A stretch of DNA of 64,000 bases. It comes from Heliopora coerulea. Taxonomy: Eukaryota; Cnidaria; Anthozoa; Scleralcyonacea; Helioporidae. The translations under genes were made by a program, and so were the position numbers. Positions within the stretch are counted from its first letter, which is position 1; each line of letters opens with the position of its first letter. Below the pieces are notes generated by a model, which saw only the letters and a program-made list of their open reading frames with translations, was not told the origin of the DNA and ran no database searches. The DNA lies in assembly GCA_030142905.1 (NCBI GenBank), contig JASJOG010000147.1:810153-874152 (forward strand). The letters run 5' to 3'. Positions 10,846-22,423 of this stretch are shown here, one piece after another.

Positions 10846-10910
10846 AGCCGTTACGTCTCACTCGCGATGTTAAATCCTTTATCGCATTGATGACCATTAA
10901 TTAACCTTTA
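10846..10910 (-). promoter_or_regulatory. Distal conserved element upstream of gene A
   Basis: Read on the minus strand, this stretch (aaggatttaacatcgcgagt then gacgtaacgg) matches the sequence 360-400 bases upstream of gene D (37805-37872) and of gene E (43078-43148, before its MITE). Conservation outside exons suggests a shared control element. It could also be a relic of the common duplication. Confidence 0.45.
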
Positions 10911-12094
10911 CTTATTTGAAAAACGGGAGGAACTTTAACACCCTCGCTCAAGGATTAAATCAGCTATTTGATTCAGACGGGGAAATTGGTGTGACTGGGA
11001 CAATTACGAAAGACAAAGATAAGAAGTGGAAAATGGTGAGATTGAAGAGAAAATGTTGTCTTCTGTCTTTCACAGTAAATGGCCAGACCTACATTTTTGG
11101 ATGGCCTTCTGGGAACTCAAGGCACAGCCACGGCGAATTTTAGCTCTGTGAGAAAAGCTACTAGTTAAATTTTGTATCTTAGATCTCTAAATATTGTGAC
11201 ACTGATATGACTTATGGCTAAATATTTTGAATAATATTTTGCTCAATAACACTACAGGTATTGTAAAAATAGGGGAGGCATAGGCTTCCCAGGCCCCCCT
11301 TAATCACGCCAAACCTCAAAGCCTGGTTCACACAAGCGACACAAGCATAAACGTAACTACATAAAAACGCGCAGTTAGCAAATCACAATCAACTGTGAAT
11401 CCCGAAAACAAAGGGATGCACCAAGCATGAAATACCTATTGTCCTTGCATAAGTCGTTATGATCACGGAGCACCTAGGATATTTGTTACGGTGGATATAT
11501 AGGGTGTCCCAAAAAACCTGAAAACTATTGAAATTACCAATAAAAATGGAATTGTTAGAATTTGAATGCCTTAACACTCTGTTGGTCCCCAGGAGTGCAT
11601 AAATGATTGATATAAGTAATTTTATATAGATAATGCTTTAAATTCCAGCGGGCAAAAAATCGCGCACTTTACAAGACGATTTTCTTACCTAAATTATAAT
11701 ACATGCACCTTGTCAATATTTTACGCATCATTACTTTCACCTTTTTTGTAGGGCATTCAAATTTTAACAATAAGTGATTTCAATAGTTTTCGTTTTTTTT
11801 GGGGCACCCTATAGAATGTCAGATGAGGCGCACTGAAGGCATGGTCCCTCTGGAATATTATATGTTTTAAAGTTTCTACAACGTCAAGTCCAGCATTACG
11901 AATTGATAATTCTTTTACACAACACACCAGTAAGCTGACGGAGAATAATTAGCATTTCAAGGTTGTCTGTCAGAGGTATCGTACTCTCGACACCGTATGC
12001 TCTTAATTTCATTTAAGAGAGGGGCCTAAGCTCCCTAATCTTCCTCTTGGTTGCGCCACTGGTTATGGTTATGTCGCTAGTTTAAACCATGCTT
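10911..12094. other. Intergenic spacer between divergent genes A and B
   Basis: No gene is supported. It holds part of a Harbinger-type MITE (from about 11318, end aagcctggttcacac, right end lost) and a complete mariner-type MITE at 11502-11809. Confidence 0.5.
11502..11809. mobile_element. Tc1/mariner-type MITE with TA target duplication
   Basis: Terminal inverted repeats of about 75 bp start gggtgtcccaaaaaa on the left and, reversed, gggtgccccaaaaaaa on the right. They share aactattgaaat and then atttgaatgcc inside. TA dinucleotides at 11500-11501 and 11810-11811 flank the element. It has no coding capacity. Confidence 0.7.
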
Positions 12095-12330
12095 TAGAGT
12101 TTACAGTTCTGTCAGTGCGAAAGGAGCTTCACTCCAAAGGATGATATTTGCATGTGTTGGCTGATTATGGTATATTACGGTACGTCACCTCATTGACGAC
12201 TAATTGTCTAGAAGCCTTTTATGGTGGATTTCCACTTACAATACAACCAACTAGAAAATTATTGAATTTTAACAATACATCGGTAGTGCACGTGACAATT
12301 TGCACCAAGCAGAAATCTGCCACTAAGGCC
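12095..12330 (+). promoter_or_regulatory. Distal upstream block of gene B
   Basis: The stretch around gtcagtgcgaaaggagcttc and gattatggta is related to 37620-37740 (gene D), 42890-42960 (gene E) and 50470-50540 (gene F remnant). All lie upstream of C1q exon 1. It is non-coding in all copies and probably part of the ancestral promoter region. Confidence 0.4.
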
Positions 12331-12670
12331 GTTTTCCACTTGACGAATTACTTCTTGCGAAGCTACCTTTTCTTTTGTCTCATGAGCTTTTGGCTGGAAC
12401 TAATGATGGATCTATTGAATTTCAACAATGAAGAGTCGATTCGCGCGGTAAAATTTGCCTTGTGAAAAATGGGCTTTACTGCACTTGATGGCACAGCCGC
12501 AATGTTGATGTTCCTTAACAAAAGAATTTTGATTATATTCTTCTGGTAATAGTACACCAACATGGCCACCATGCCCTTTTATAGTCCAACTCTTTGGGGA
12601 CGAAGTGAATGCGTTCTATACCATTGTAGGTTTTCGTTCATTCAATACATCCTGTTATTCAAATAATTTC

Positions 12671-12678
12671 TATATAAG
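12671..12678 (+). promoter_or_regulatory. TATA box of C1q gene B
   Basis: tatataag followed by gaggttgctcag lies 56-63 bases before the start at 12734. The position and sequence match the other family members. Confidence 0.75.
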
Positions 12679-12733
12679 GAGGTTGCTCAGAGAACTGACA
12701 TTTCAAGAAGTACCAGAGAAGATACACTGTACA

Positions 12734-14790
12734 ATGGCATTGGCTGAAGTATCATGGTTTGGCTTGTTCCTCGTTTTCACTGCAGCACCTTGTCTTACTC
12801 TAAGAAAGAACCTTACTGAATCGACCTCCACTGAGGTAGAAAAGAGCGTTGTTTTTCCGCAGGACGATGCAGTAATTAACAAGCGAGTGCTCCCTGGATA
12901 TGTAAGTATTCGAAAACGGGTTAACTGTGATTATTTCGTGAAATAATCTGGGTCTTCTTCTCTAGTATCTCTTCACTGGCAAAAATGAATCCCCTACTGT
13001 CCGTCTAATTTTGCACAGTCTGAAGTTGGCTTTCTAACCTATCGTCGTACAGAATTATCATTTGTAATTGAGTTTTATACTCAGCGTATTTTAATTGTGA
13101 GTTAAAACTGTGAAATTTATTTTCCGCCCTTTTCGGGACTAAATGCATGAACAATTTGTGCTCGAGTAGAAATTCCTGTCCAGATACTTTGGCTAAAATC
13201 ACAACTCGTGTTCATTAAGAAATCTCTTTTAAAAAAATTGCAGTGCAATTACATGTCCATGATCTTAACTTGGCGGGTTCAGAGCTGATTAAATTAAACT
13301 AGAACGAAGTCAGGACGGCAATTCTTGAGATCGCTTCCTGTACAAATACTTGTTTTAGTTTACATGAGATCTGCTCGAAAAGCTCACTCGGACTGGTATC
13401 GCTCATTTCTGGTGGGAGACCAAAAACAAATAGTTCAGACAAGTTTGAACTCGGACCGGTACGAAATTTTCTTCATGAAAACGCGAAATCTCTCTCAGAA
13501 CAACCGTTAATGCGACGAACAGGAAAAACATTACCTTATGGGAATTAACGAAAAGTCGAAATACCGTCAGAAATATTTGCAAGAATATGGCTTTAGTTTC
13601 ATTCCGGTCTCGTGTAAAGACTTGAATAATTTTTCACTTTGAAAGTGGTCTAAATTCGTACCGATGTGACGTAACAACCACTTTGGGTTCCTTGAGCCTT
13701 AATATAATTGGTAAAGACATGAACATAGAGTAGATCATTTTCGTTTCATGTAGAAATCCGGAATAAATCTGAATTTTGGGCAAGGAATGCGAGATTTTAT
13801 CGTTCACGGCAAAGGTTATGGTGTCTACACACAGGTTTGTATTTATAATAGTAAAGAAATTTATTAGCCGCTTTAAATTTCAAATAAAAACAGCAAGCGA
13901 AACAAATGTCATGCTTTCTTTAAACGAAACCAGGAATTCATAACGACACGGATGTCAACTTTATATTAGGATCAAAATTTGAGAAGTCTTTAAAGCAAAA
14001 ACGTTAATGCCGATCATCTAATCTCTCATATCATGTATATTCTGTCAAAATTGGGTGTACAACATCTAATTTTCCAATCTACCTGTGTTGAAAAAAAAAG
14101 AAACGAACAAAATTACCAAATCTGCAGCTTCCTATGTCGAATTTTTCCTGCCTAAATCTGAAAGTCGACTATGAGCAGGTTGTCCAGGTTTTTCAGGCAG
14201 CTGATAAGAACATGTAGAATGTTCGGAATATCGAACTTTTGAAAAAAAAAAAATGAACTAGAAGCAATCCAATCAATATCTCTTTCCTGTACGATTGTTT
14301 GGTAAATAATACAAGAAATCAGTTAATTGTTTAAGTTAAAGCATGTTTTTGTTTCTTACATTAAATAATTTTACTAATGATTTTTCAGAAACGTCCTGCC
14401 TTCCAAGCAACCCTCACAAGTGGTAATATTGGACCGAACTACGCTCTCGGTGCAATCAAATTCAACGACGTTTCCTTCAACATTGGAGGTGATTATAACC
14501 CTTCGACAGGAAAATTCACTGCACCAGTCGATGGACTTTACCTTTTCAGTGTCTCGTACTTACAGCGGAATGGATATCGTAGTTTTGTTCGGCTTATGAA
14601 AGATAATACAGTATACAGTGATTTACATGCCAACCATAGAAATTACGATCAGTTGAGTAAAACTGTACTTGCAATGTTGAAAAAGGGTCAGACTTTCTGG
14701 GTTCGGTTGGAGAGAAATAGCGTTTATGCAGTATACGGTAGAGGCCGGTATACCACATTTGGTGGATTTCTGATCTCTCGTCGAGGTTAA
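12734..14790 (+). CDS. Secreted C1q-domain protein, gene B (three exons)
   Basis: Exons are 12734-12901 (signal peptide, propeptide, KR site), 13754-13834 (27 residues with NFGQGMRDFIVHGKGYGVY) and 14389-14790 (C1q domain). GT-AG junctions keep phase 0 throughout, giving about 216 residues. The C1q exon has STGKFTAPVDGLYLFSVSY, KKGQTFWVRLERN and FGGFLIS, and ends RRG instead of the SH or SY of its relatives. A polyA signal is at 14890-14895. Exon 1 is the most diverged of the family (MALAEVSWFGLFLVFTAAP), so B may be the older plus-strand copy. It is divergent to gene A across a 2.4-kb spacer. Confidence 0.85.
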
Positions 14791-15066
14791 GGATTTGGGC
14801 CGTAACATTTGAAACGATGAACCATATTTAGACGGAGTTATAGAAAATGTTGCTGTCATTCTTCTAACAATTCTTTGATAAATGGACGAAATAAAGTGTT
14901 CAGCAAATTGACTCTGTTCTATTGTGATAAACGTTCATTCTGACTGAAACTTTCAAACTTGATATTAAGTGTCTTTTCTCCTTTTTTCTTTTTTTCTTTT
15001 ACTGCCACCAATCCACTTGAAAAATGGCTGGTTCTTCCTATGTATCTGCTCAATACAACTACCAGA

Positions 15067-15189
15067 ATGCCTTTCGAAATCTTGCTTGTGATGTAAATCA
15101 GAGCAATTTTCTTGATATTCTCTTTGGGACAGAATGATAATACGTGCAATGATCGCATGCATACCATTGCCATACAACAACGAAATTAA
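15067..15189 (+). pseudogene. Small secreted-peptide family, member 1 (premature stop)
   Basis: The start follows the family leader (caactaccaga before ATG). The frame begins MPFEILLVM and then has TAA at 15094-15096, where the relative at 47201 has a Leu codon. The rest stays readable (SLGQNDNT, NDRMHT) to TAA at 15187-15189. It lies 277 bases after gene B, as member 3 lies after gene E. Confidence 0.6.
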
Positions 15190-16517
15190 TTACAAAGACA
15201 GAACCAATAAAATTACGAGGCAAAAGAACTGAAACAGAACAAACTGTAAAATAATAATGAACTAGCACGGAAAAATTAATGATCTCTAATCTGTCCTTTG
15301 ACATTGAAAAGGCAATGATACATCTGAAATGATTGTACCACATAAACCAACACTTAATTAGGTACATTTGTTACAGTTCCATCATGATGGTCTTGGACAC
15401 CATGATACCTTGTGGAGACCGTCAATTAACAATCTCGCGATTTTCACCTCGATGTATCCAATAGCTGCAGGGCTGTCTAATAGCAAGATATCTGCATTGA
15501 GCTCTAAAAACACTGGAACGATACCTGCAAACTGTATTTTGAAGGCATCATGGAGGGTCGTATGTAAGTCATTTGTTTGTTTTAGTTTCTTGCATTTCAT
15601 CGCCTTACTTTTGATCGCATGACTCCGTTTCGTATAAAACTTTGTGTAGTTGCCAACTCTTGTTGCAAAACACGATTCATTTCTCTGACGAATAGTCCTT
15701 GCTCGAAGCGTTGAAATTCTTTGAAATCAGTTACGGCAGTTACCGAACCTCATAACTATTTACGACATGTAAGTCAATTTGCTAATCATCCCAGTCCCTT
15801 CCGCAATAAAACACGCAACTTTTAATGAAAAAGTTCACCCAAATGTCGGATTTATTTTCAGTTTTCTATTTTTTATTTTTAGAAACTAGACGACAATGTC
15901 CATGGGACTGCATATTTGACAGAATTAACTGTCAATGAAAAATAAAGGTTCAATGCAATTTTTTCCGCGCGTGTTTTTGACCTGCGTGGCTGCGCCCATA
16001 TCTGCTTCATTCACTCTTGAGGTCTCGTGCAACGAGATATCATTGCAGTATTTTTAGAGTTCAATGGATTTCTGCTTATAACACGCTCTGGCTCTTTCTG
16101 AGGATGACATTCCTGAGGCACAAGATATCTTTGGGCGGGGATCCTCAAGCATTGCTCATCGTTTTCTTCAAAGAAAATGTCTTTCATTGTTCAACAGAAA
16201 AATGCAAAGGAAAATCCTAACAGTGTCTTGTCTATGAATGTGATAAAAATCCGTTTACTTTTCTCCTCAAACTTTTTCGACATAGTAAACATAAATTTTC
16301 AATTTTCTTTGATAATTGCGTTTAATTAAGAGGTTTTTTAATTAAGAGGTTTTTGAAGTCATTTAAAAAACTCGGAGTTCATGCTTTTGTAATCGTAAGA
16401 TGTCTTTGGTTTAATGCTTTTATATATTGCTATTTTCCAATAGGCAAAAATATATCGCGTGAATCGAAATTTCTTCATGTAAATTCAGTAGGTTTCTCAT
16501 TAGTAACAGTCGAGAGC
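15190..16517. other. Gene-free stretch between peptide genes 1 and 2
   Basis: No gene is supported. It is related over most of its length to 47315-48428 (for example ggtcatttgt / tagcttct and ccaatagctgcagggc), so it belongs to the duplicated block with the peptide genes. A short tandem repeat (ttaattaagaggtttt twice) lies near 16322-16352. Confidence 0.45.
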
Positions 16518-16794
16518 CTATGAGAGAAAAGTAAAAATCACTTTGCAAGATAAAATTTTCCTGGTGGAAACAGTTGAATTGTTAAATTCATTCGCTTTAT
16601 CGCTAGCGACTTCTACAGTGTGTCCAGTCACTTGTCGCTTGGTCGACGGTTGCCTTGTCACTGAGTTCTTGCTACATGGCAAAGCGATAGTGTGCCCCTG
16701 CATTTTTGCCATTTTCATGCAAACATTGAATTCCCAAATCAAATAGAAAGATAATTGCGCCGATTAATATTGCAAAAAAGATTTCGGAAGGCAT
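16518..16794 (-). pseudogene. Small secreted-peptide family, member 2 (frameshifted)
   Basis: From ATG 16794 the frame reads MPSEIFFAILIGAIIF, a signal peptide close to member 4, then CLHENGKN, and stops at 16672. The downstream RQPSTKRQVTGHT and KANEFNNST segments shared with member 4 lie in another frame. A small indel after the GAHY codons separates the two. Either this copy is broken, or it makes a shortened 40-residue peptide. Confidence 0.55.
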
Positions 16795-16883
16795 TCTTGA
16801 AGTTGTATTCAGCAGTTGGATAAGGGGAACTGGTCATTTGCATAAAAGATTTATTTTTTGACCCGTTAAGGCAGGATATTTTA

Positions 16884-16975
16884 GGCCTGGTTTTCACTAG
16901 TAACGTATGGATAAGTTACACAGTGAGCATTTCATGGTGAACTCCACTCTTTTTACTTTACCAATACAAAGAGAT
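16884..16975. mobile_element. Left half of a Harbinger-type MITE, interrupted
   Basis: ggcctggttttcactagtaa begins right after TTA. The same insertion is complete at 48887-49055. Here the similarity stops near 16975, where Maverick-linked sequence takes over, so the Maverick 1 breakpoint lies inside the MITE. Confidence 0.6.
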
Positions 16976-16989
16976 ACCAAAGTCGAGTG

Positions 16990-18030
16990 TGCACCCGTTG
17001 ATTTGTTATTGGTTGTTGTTTCTTGATTATTTCTGTAGCTATGATCAGTCTCTCTCTCGAGGATTTTGATCTGTATTCGCTTCCTATATGGTCAAGAATT
17101 TCTATCCTTTTATCTGAGTTGCCAATTGGGTTTAAGATTACTGAAAACTCTCTTAGTTCTTGGTCACTTATAGTTAATCCTTCGATAATGTGAGTTCTTT
17201 TTTCTAGTCTTGCATGTATTTTCTCTGTTGAATCTGAGACTATTTGATTTATGATGTCATCCGGTACAAGTGGTGAGTCGATAGTTCGACCATTATCATT
17301 ATCTTCATATTGAGGTAGTTTTTCTAGTTCACTTCTTAATTTATTTATTAAACTACCAGGTTTATGGGTGGGGTTGGGTGTTTTAAGGTTTTTGTTTTTT
17401 TCTTCAATCATTGTCCTTACATGTTCATCTGCATATGTTGACAACGTGGGAAGGAATGTTTCCTGTTGTGTTGACTTCGATTATATCAACACCTTTGTAA
17501 CTCATTGTTGTTTTAAAATCAGGTAATGCCCCACCTCTACTGAAGGACTTATTCTTTAAAATCTTATGCCCCACCTCGTTGTTAAGGAGTGGTCTAGTTC
17601 CCCCACCACCATCAAATGCAAGAAATGATCTGGTTAGCTTTACGAGATTATTTTGAATCCATATATATTTTTTGTTTTCCCTAAAGTTTCCATCTTTTTC
17701 GAATATGTTACTTATAAAGTTTTTAATGCTATCATTTTTATCCTTAGTCCTAATAACTAATTTGTTATCCTGTTGGTAATTTAAATCATCGTCTAACCAA
17801 CAGGTACTCTCAAAGGAGTTTTTGTTGTTAGTGAATGTTGATTCACGGACCCTTTTCTCTTGTTCCATTTCATAATGGAACAATTGTCTTCTAAATATTC
17901 ATGATCTAATAATAGATCACTTACACTTTGATATTCATTGAGTAACTGCCCATAATTCATATCATCATATTCTGGGTATTTTTCACTTAAATATTGGATT
18001 TCATGATCATCGAATCCTCCTTCGGTTATT
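16990..18030 (-). pseudogene. Maverick protein X, broken and C-terminally cut (Maverick 1)
   Basis: Two long open pieces (17425-17883 and 16990-17444) in different frames match the minus-strand region 57561-56461 plus 54118-53574 of Maverick 2. Landmarks are SRGGALPDFKTTMSYKG and KSSRERL. The start is near 18030, behind the motif tatagagtaatatata. Maverick 2 shows that the lost C-terminus carried hydrophobic helices. No known family is recognised; the protein may be a virion component by its position beside the capsid-like gene. Confidence 0.5.
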
Positions 18031-18032
18031 TG

Positions 18033-18050
18033 TATATATTACTCTATATT
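18033..18050 (-). promoter_or_regulatory. Maverick gene-start motif before X
   Basis: Minus-strand aatatagagtaatatata recurs at 22887-22905 and 23713-23731, and, slightly changed, at 57564-57583. Each time it lies just before or at a gene start. It is likely a shared promoter of the element. Confidence 0.5.
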
Positions 18051-19130
18051 TTGTATATCACTCTCAGGAATCCAACTATTATGTTTACTATCATAACCTG
18101 ACCATTTAACAAGAACGATATTTTTACCTTTTACTTTTTTTCTTTTTAGTATTTTTTCAATTCTATAGACATCGTCCTTTATATGAACACTTGACAACTC
18201 CTCTTCATAGAATTTCCCAACAATTGGTTCATCTTCTAGATCCTCTAATTTATAAACTGTTGGGTCACTGCGAATGACATTAGTGGTTTTAAGTAGTTCT
18301 TCTGTACAATTAGCTTCATAAGCTTTTGTGTAAATGCTTTTATACTTGGATATCGTAACTATATCACCAATTTTAAACTTAGCTAATGGTAAGTCTCTAA
18401 ATGAATGACCATATAGTGTTGTCCAAACCTCGTCCTCAATATTTTTATTTACATGTTTTGGTTTAATCAAGAGAGCGCTATGCTTGGTATTATTGTAATT
18501 ATATACTAACTGATCTAAGATGTCAATCCAATTTTATGTTCCTTTACTGAAAAAGTACTTTCACATAGTAGTTTTAGGTGCCCTATTGAATCTTTCCACA
18601 ACATCAGCCTTTTCATCACTATTAGCAGAGAAATATTTTATATGATGTTTTTCTAATAACGACTTTACACCAACATTGTAGAATTCTTTCTTCTAAGCAA
18701 AATGCACTAATTTAGGATAATCACCAAATCTCTCTTTGAACTGTCTCAATAATTGTGTGACTGCTTTTGTCATTTTATTAGTATCTTTTCTATAAACTGG
18801 TAGAGCAAATGAATACCTCCTAAGAATTTCGATAGCTGTTAGTATCCAATAACGGCCTTTATTTCTGTTTTAATATGAACCCATATCAACGAAATCCATC
18901 TGTATCTGCTCACCAAGATAGTTAACTTTGGTTTGTCTAAATTTATGTTTTCTAACAATTGGCTGGTATCTGGTGTAAGTGTCTTGCGATTTCAACAAAG
19001 ATTTGACTTGGTTTCTAGTAACAGGGATACCTTCATCTAATGCTTTTTGATATAATCTTTCAGCTGATTGGTAACCAGTTTTAGGATTGTAATAATAATC
19101 TCGTAGCCCTTGTTCTAATTCAATATCCAT
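18039..19130 (-). pseudogene. Maverick retroviral-type integrase with chromodomain (Maverick 1)
   Basis: The minus-strand frame of about 364 codons starts MDIELEQGLRDYYYNP. It has the N-terminal helical region and the start of the rve core (GEQIQMDFVDMGSY, first Asp of DDE), then several stops between 18471 and 18869. The end is a chromodomain (VLVKWSGYDSKHNSWIPESD). Polinton integrases have exactly this plan, and insert the element into DNA. Frame is kept across the whole gene, so the damage is point stops. The Maverick 2 copy is split by two transposons. Confidence 0.8.
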
Positions 19131-19135
19131 ATATT

Positions 19136-19637
19136 TTACATCATATAAAATTCGAATAGTATTGATCCAAATCGAGTTTTGTTATTATTTCCAAACACAG
19201 TAAAGTTTAATTTATTATAAACACATTTGTTTATTGGTAATTTACTTTCAATATCAACGTAATTACTGACAGATTCTTTTAATGATTCTATTGTTGTAAT
19301 TGGAAGAGCTGAAAGTGTTGCACTTCGTTTTCCATAATAGATTGGCATCAGTTGTTACAGTACAAGAATCATTGTGTTCGTTAGCATTAATTGTTAAATT
19401 GCCACTGAGTGCCTCTAATTTCTTTTTAATTAAATAAAAAGTCCAATATCCTGGCTCAAATTTTACGGTTGTAGAACCAAATACAACTGTGTCATCGTAA
19501 CAAGACAAAACATTGTTGTAATTCCAATATATTGATGCTGTTTTTAAATAAATGTATATATCCTGAATTACAGGTAATGACTCAACGAGAATAAGCTCTT
19601 TACTATTGCCTTCTTAAGATACAGTAAATTTCTTCAT
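19136..19637 (-). pseudogene. Unknown Maverick gene upstream of integrase
   Basis: Minus-strand start at 19637 behind an AT-rich leader (actatatattatacA region). It reads KKFTVS, then TAA, then a segment with GYWTFYLIKKKLEAL and a second frame with CVYNKLNFTVFG. At least one stop and one frameshift are present. Function not recognised. It is the first gene of the leftward group. Confidence 0.4.
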
Positions 19638-19792
19638 TGTATAATATATAGTATATTATATTTTACTGTATATTATATTATATAGTATATATAGTATATC
19701 ATTTATAGTATATATCCATTTCCGTTTCCCATACATCTTGTAATATAACACCTACATTATATCTCTGACCTTGTAAACATAGTATATTATTT
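19638..19792. promoter_or_regulatory. Divergent AT-rich control region of Maverick 1
   Basis: These 155 bases between the leftward and rightward gene groups hold repeated tatatagtatat and attatatt words, in both orientations. It is the only place where the two gene groups diverge, so a two-way promoter is the natural reading. An origin function is possible but unsupported. Confidence 0.45.
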
Positions 19793-20260
19793 ATGGACCA
19801 AATTTTAAGAAACTACTATGGAAAGAAGCATGATAAGGCTATGGAAAATATCAAAAAAAAAAAAAGAGCAGAAATGCGGGCTGATTTCATTAAAAAGTAG
19901 CCAAATGCCTATCTTAGTAAATTCGATTTCCAAGTAGACATTAATGAAGATGCATCAGTTGGGTCAACTGCTATGTATTTCAAGAATTCGGCTGTTTTAG
20001 GCACGGATATAAAAAGCGACATATTCATTAACGATAAATCAATGACTAAATACCTTTATTCTAATAAAGGTCATAATCTTCCACTTAATGATAAATCAGT
20101 GACTAAACAGCTTGATTCTGAAGTTAAACATAGTACTTTCCCAAAAATATGGAAAATAGGTGGGACAGTTCAGGTATTACCAAAGGCTAGAAGACATGTG
20201 GGTTTTTACGGAAAGGAATACTATTGCGATAGTTTCCCTGTTGAATATGTATTAACTTAA
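19793..20260 (+). pseudogene. Unknown Maverick protein with one in-frame stop
   Basis: ATG follows acatagtatattattt. The frame of 155 codons is kept from end to end, apart from TAG after ADFIKK at about 19898. The N-terminus is basic (KHDKAMENIKKKKRAEMR). The C-terminal half is mixed (VLPKARRHVGFYG). No family is recognised. Confidence 0.45.
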
Positions 20261-20305
20261 CGAATAAACCAATTCAAAGTATATGTAAATAACACAGACT
20301 ATTTC

Positions 20306-21280
20306 ATGAGTAATCTTACTTCAGTAAATATAACAATTAAAAACAATGCTAAGTGGAATCTTAAAGAGCTTTATTTTCAATCTTTGGTTGGAACATGGAT
20401 AGCAACTTATTTATCAGGTATATCTACAGAGCACTTAACTTTCAATCCAGAAGTCCCTAAACAAATTACATCACTGATGAGATTTCTTCTGTACTTTACA
20501 GTTAGAAGAAAAATGCGAAAATTTGAAACAATGCGAGAAAATGGATTTCAGTACATAATGAATAAATATAAGGCTAATTTTCTAAAAGATCATACACCTA
20601 AGTGGACAGGGCAAGAAGTCGCGGGTTATAAGAATGAATGTTTAAGACAAGACTGTGGATACGAGTAAATTTTCAAAGCTTCATGGACCCGTGTTGGTTT
20701 TATTCGTGATTTACAAAATGACTACACAAAATTTATTCCAAATAATTCAGATGTGTTGACATTTCAAGGAAACGAACTACTTAATCAGTCGATCGAGGTA
20801 TATATTTACACTGTACGTGGTACTCAAGCTAGGACAAAACACAGTATTTACTGGTCTAGAGCATCAGCCTTAGAAATACAAAAAGTTTTTAGACCCTTCG
20901 TAGAAGACTCTATTATAAACTATGAAACATCTACATGGACAAACAAAATGAATCAGGCAGTTACATCAACTAATGTGGTTCTTAATATGGACATTAGTCC
21001 GACTTTATGATTGATACCTAGCAATCAAATTGTAGTAGAAAAACCAATGGTAGGATATAATAACAAGCTAAAAGTATCAGATGAAAGTATGAAATTCCGA
21101 TTAAACAAAAATGTTAATTATTTCGGAACGACAAATAATGAACCAAAAAAGGTGCATCAGGAACAAGCTCCAACAAATCATCTAGATACTTTGGATAAAA
21201 AATTGAAAATATTAAGGTCAAACAAGTCAGTGAAAGTAAAAAAGAACCTACTAAAAACGATGACCACAATACTGAATTAA
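20306..21280 (+). pseudogene. Long unknown Maverick protein, candidate minor capsid, two in-frame stops
   Basis: One frame runs 325 codons from ATG 20306, with TAA at 20666-20668 and TGA at 21008-21010. Segments include NITIKNNAKWNLKELYFQS and SIYWSRASALEIQKVFRPF. Size and place beside a fibre-like gene fit a structural virion protein, but no motif proves it. The gene is inactive as it stands. Confidence 0.4.
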
Positions 21281-21346
21281 TTACAATACTAACTATATCG
21301 GGAATAACAACGTATTTAATAACATAAATATTATGTAATATAGAAA

Positions 21347-22402
21347 ATGAGCTTATATTACGGCTATGAATATAAGACAAAAGATGAAATAGATGAATTG
21401 ACATCTGATGTCAAAGAAAAACTTTCTGTATCAGTTGGGAAAATGAAAGGTGATATAAATATGTCTCTATGGAGAATTAAAAACATCCCCGAATCTGTAT
21501 ATGATTATGATGCTATTTCAAAAGTTGTTTTAGAACAAACATACTATTCAAAGTGTGTCAAAATAAGTGATTATTAGGTTAATCTCAGTGAAACATTGTT
21601 CTGAGAATACTATACAAAATATGCTTCAAGTATTTATGGATTTGACCGAGGTTCTAATAATAGTGAATTAGTATACAACTCTACAACTAGAAAAGTTTCT
21701 AAAGCTATTGATCAAACTCTACAAGAAAATGATGCTGTTCAAAACACCCCCAGTTTTCAACCTACCATATGTACATAAAGTGAAAAAGTAGGTAACAGGT
21801 ATTTCTTAAAGTTTAATGGGGGACAAGGAATGGAAAGTAATATCAATTTGAATACTGTAACTGGAGAGAACGATTTTGTGAATATTTTCATTGTATACAG
21901 AATAAAGCATATGACGCGAATAATTACTCGACTCGTAATGGCTTATTTGGACACGATGATCGCGGTCATGATAAGTTTGTTAGTTTTAGTCCTAATGGTG
22001 ATTTGGTTGTCTCTGGTACAACAAATAATTCCATTATCATTGGTAGTAATCCTATTCAAAGTAAACAACCAATAGCTCCATATAAAACAAAGGCAAATGC
22101 AGGAGAAACAAATAAATGGATATGTTTATCAATAGATTAGGACAACTACACAACACCAGCAGCAGGAATTAGTAAGGTATATGGTAATGGACAAAAGCGT
22201 ACAGATTTTCCAAGCAGAAATTCAGTTGGTTTTACGAAAATGAGTTTCGGTAATATTAGTACAAATGGTGTCGCTTCTTTTAAAGGTGATATTTCTTTTT
22301 TCTCTGTGTATAAAGGAAGATTAATAAATGAGAAAGAAATTCTAGTTCATCATCACGTGTTTTGCAATTGGTTTAATATTGATAGGGTTGATTTTGAAAT
22401 TT
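21347..22402 (+). pseudogene. Fibre-like protein with LamG/ConA-type domain, broken
   Basis: ATG 21347 opens a frame with the motif GDINMSLWRIKNIPE followed by YDAISK, a pattern known from tail-fibre and virion-spike proteins. A region with KFNGGQGMESNINL and later SFGNISTNGVASFKGDISFF fits a laminin-G/concanavalin-like jelly roll. Stops near 21577, 21602 and 21777 and a frameshift near 21900 break it. Attachment is inferred from architecture only. Confidence 0.45.
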
Positions 22403-22423
22403 AATGTAGTGGAATATGTGTGT

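Noticed and set aside
10916..11143. A 75-codon frame with Lys-rich and mixed sequence between genes A and B.
   Set aside because: It has no ATG start, no recognisable domain and no duplicate. Chance or an old fragment cannot be told apart.
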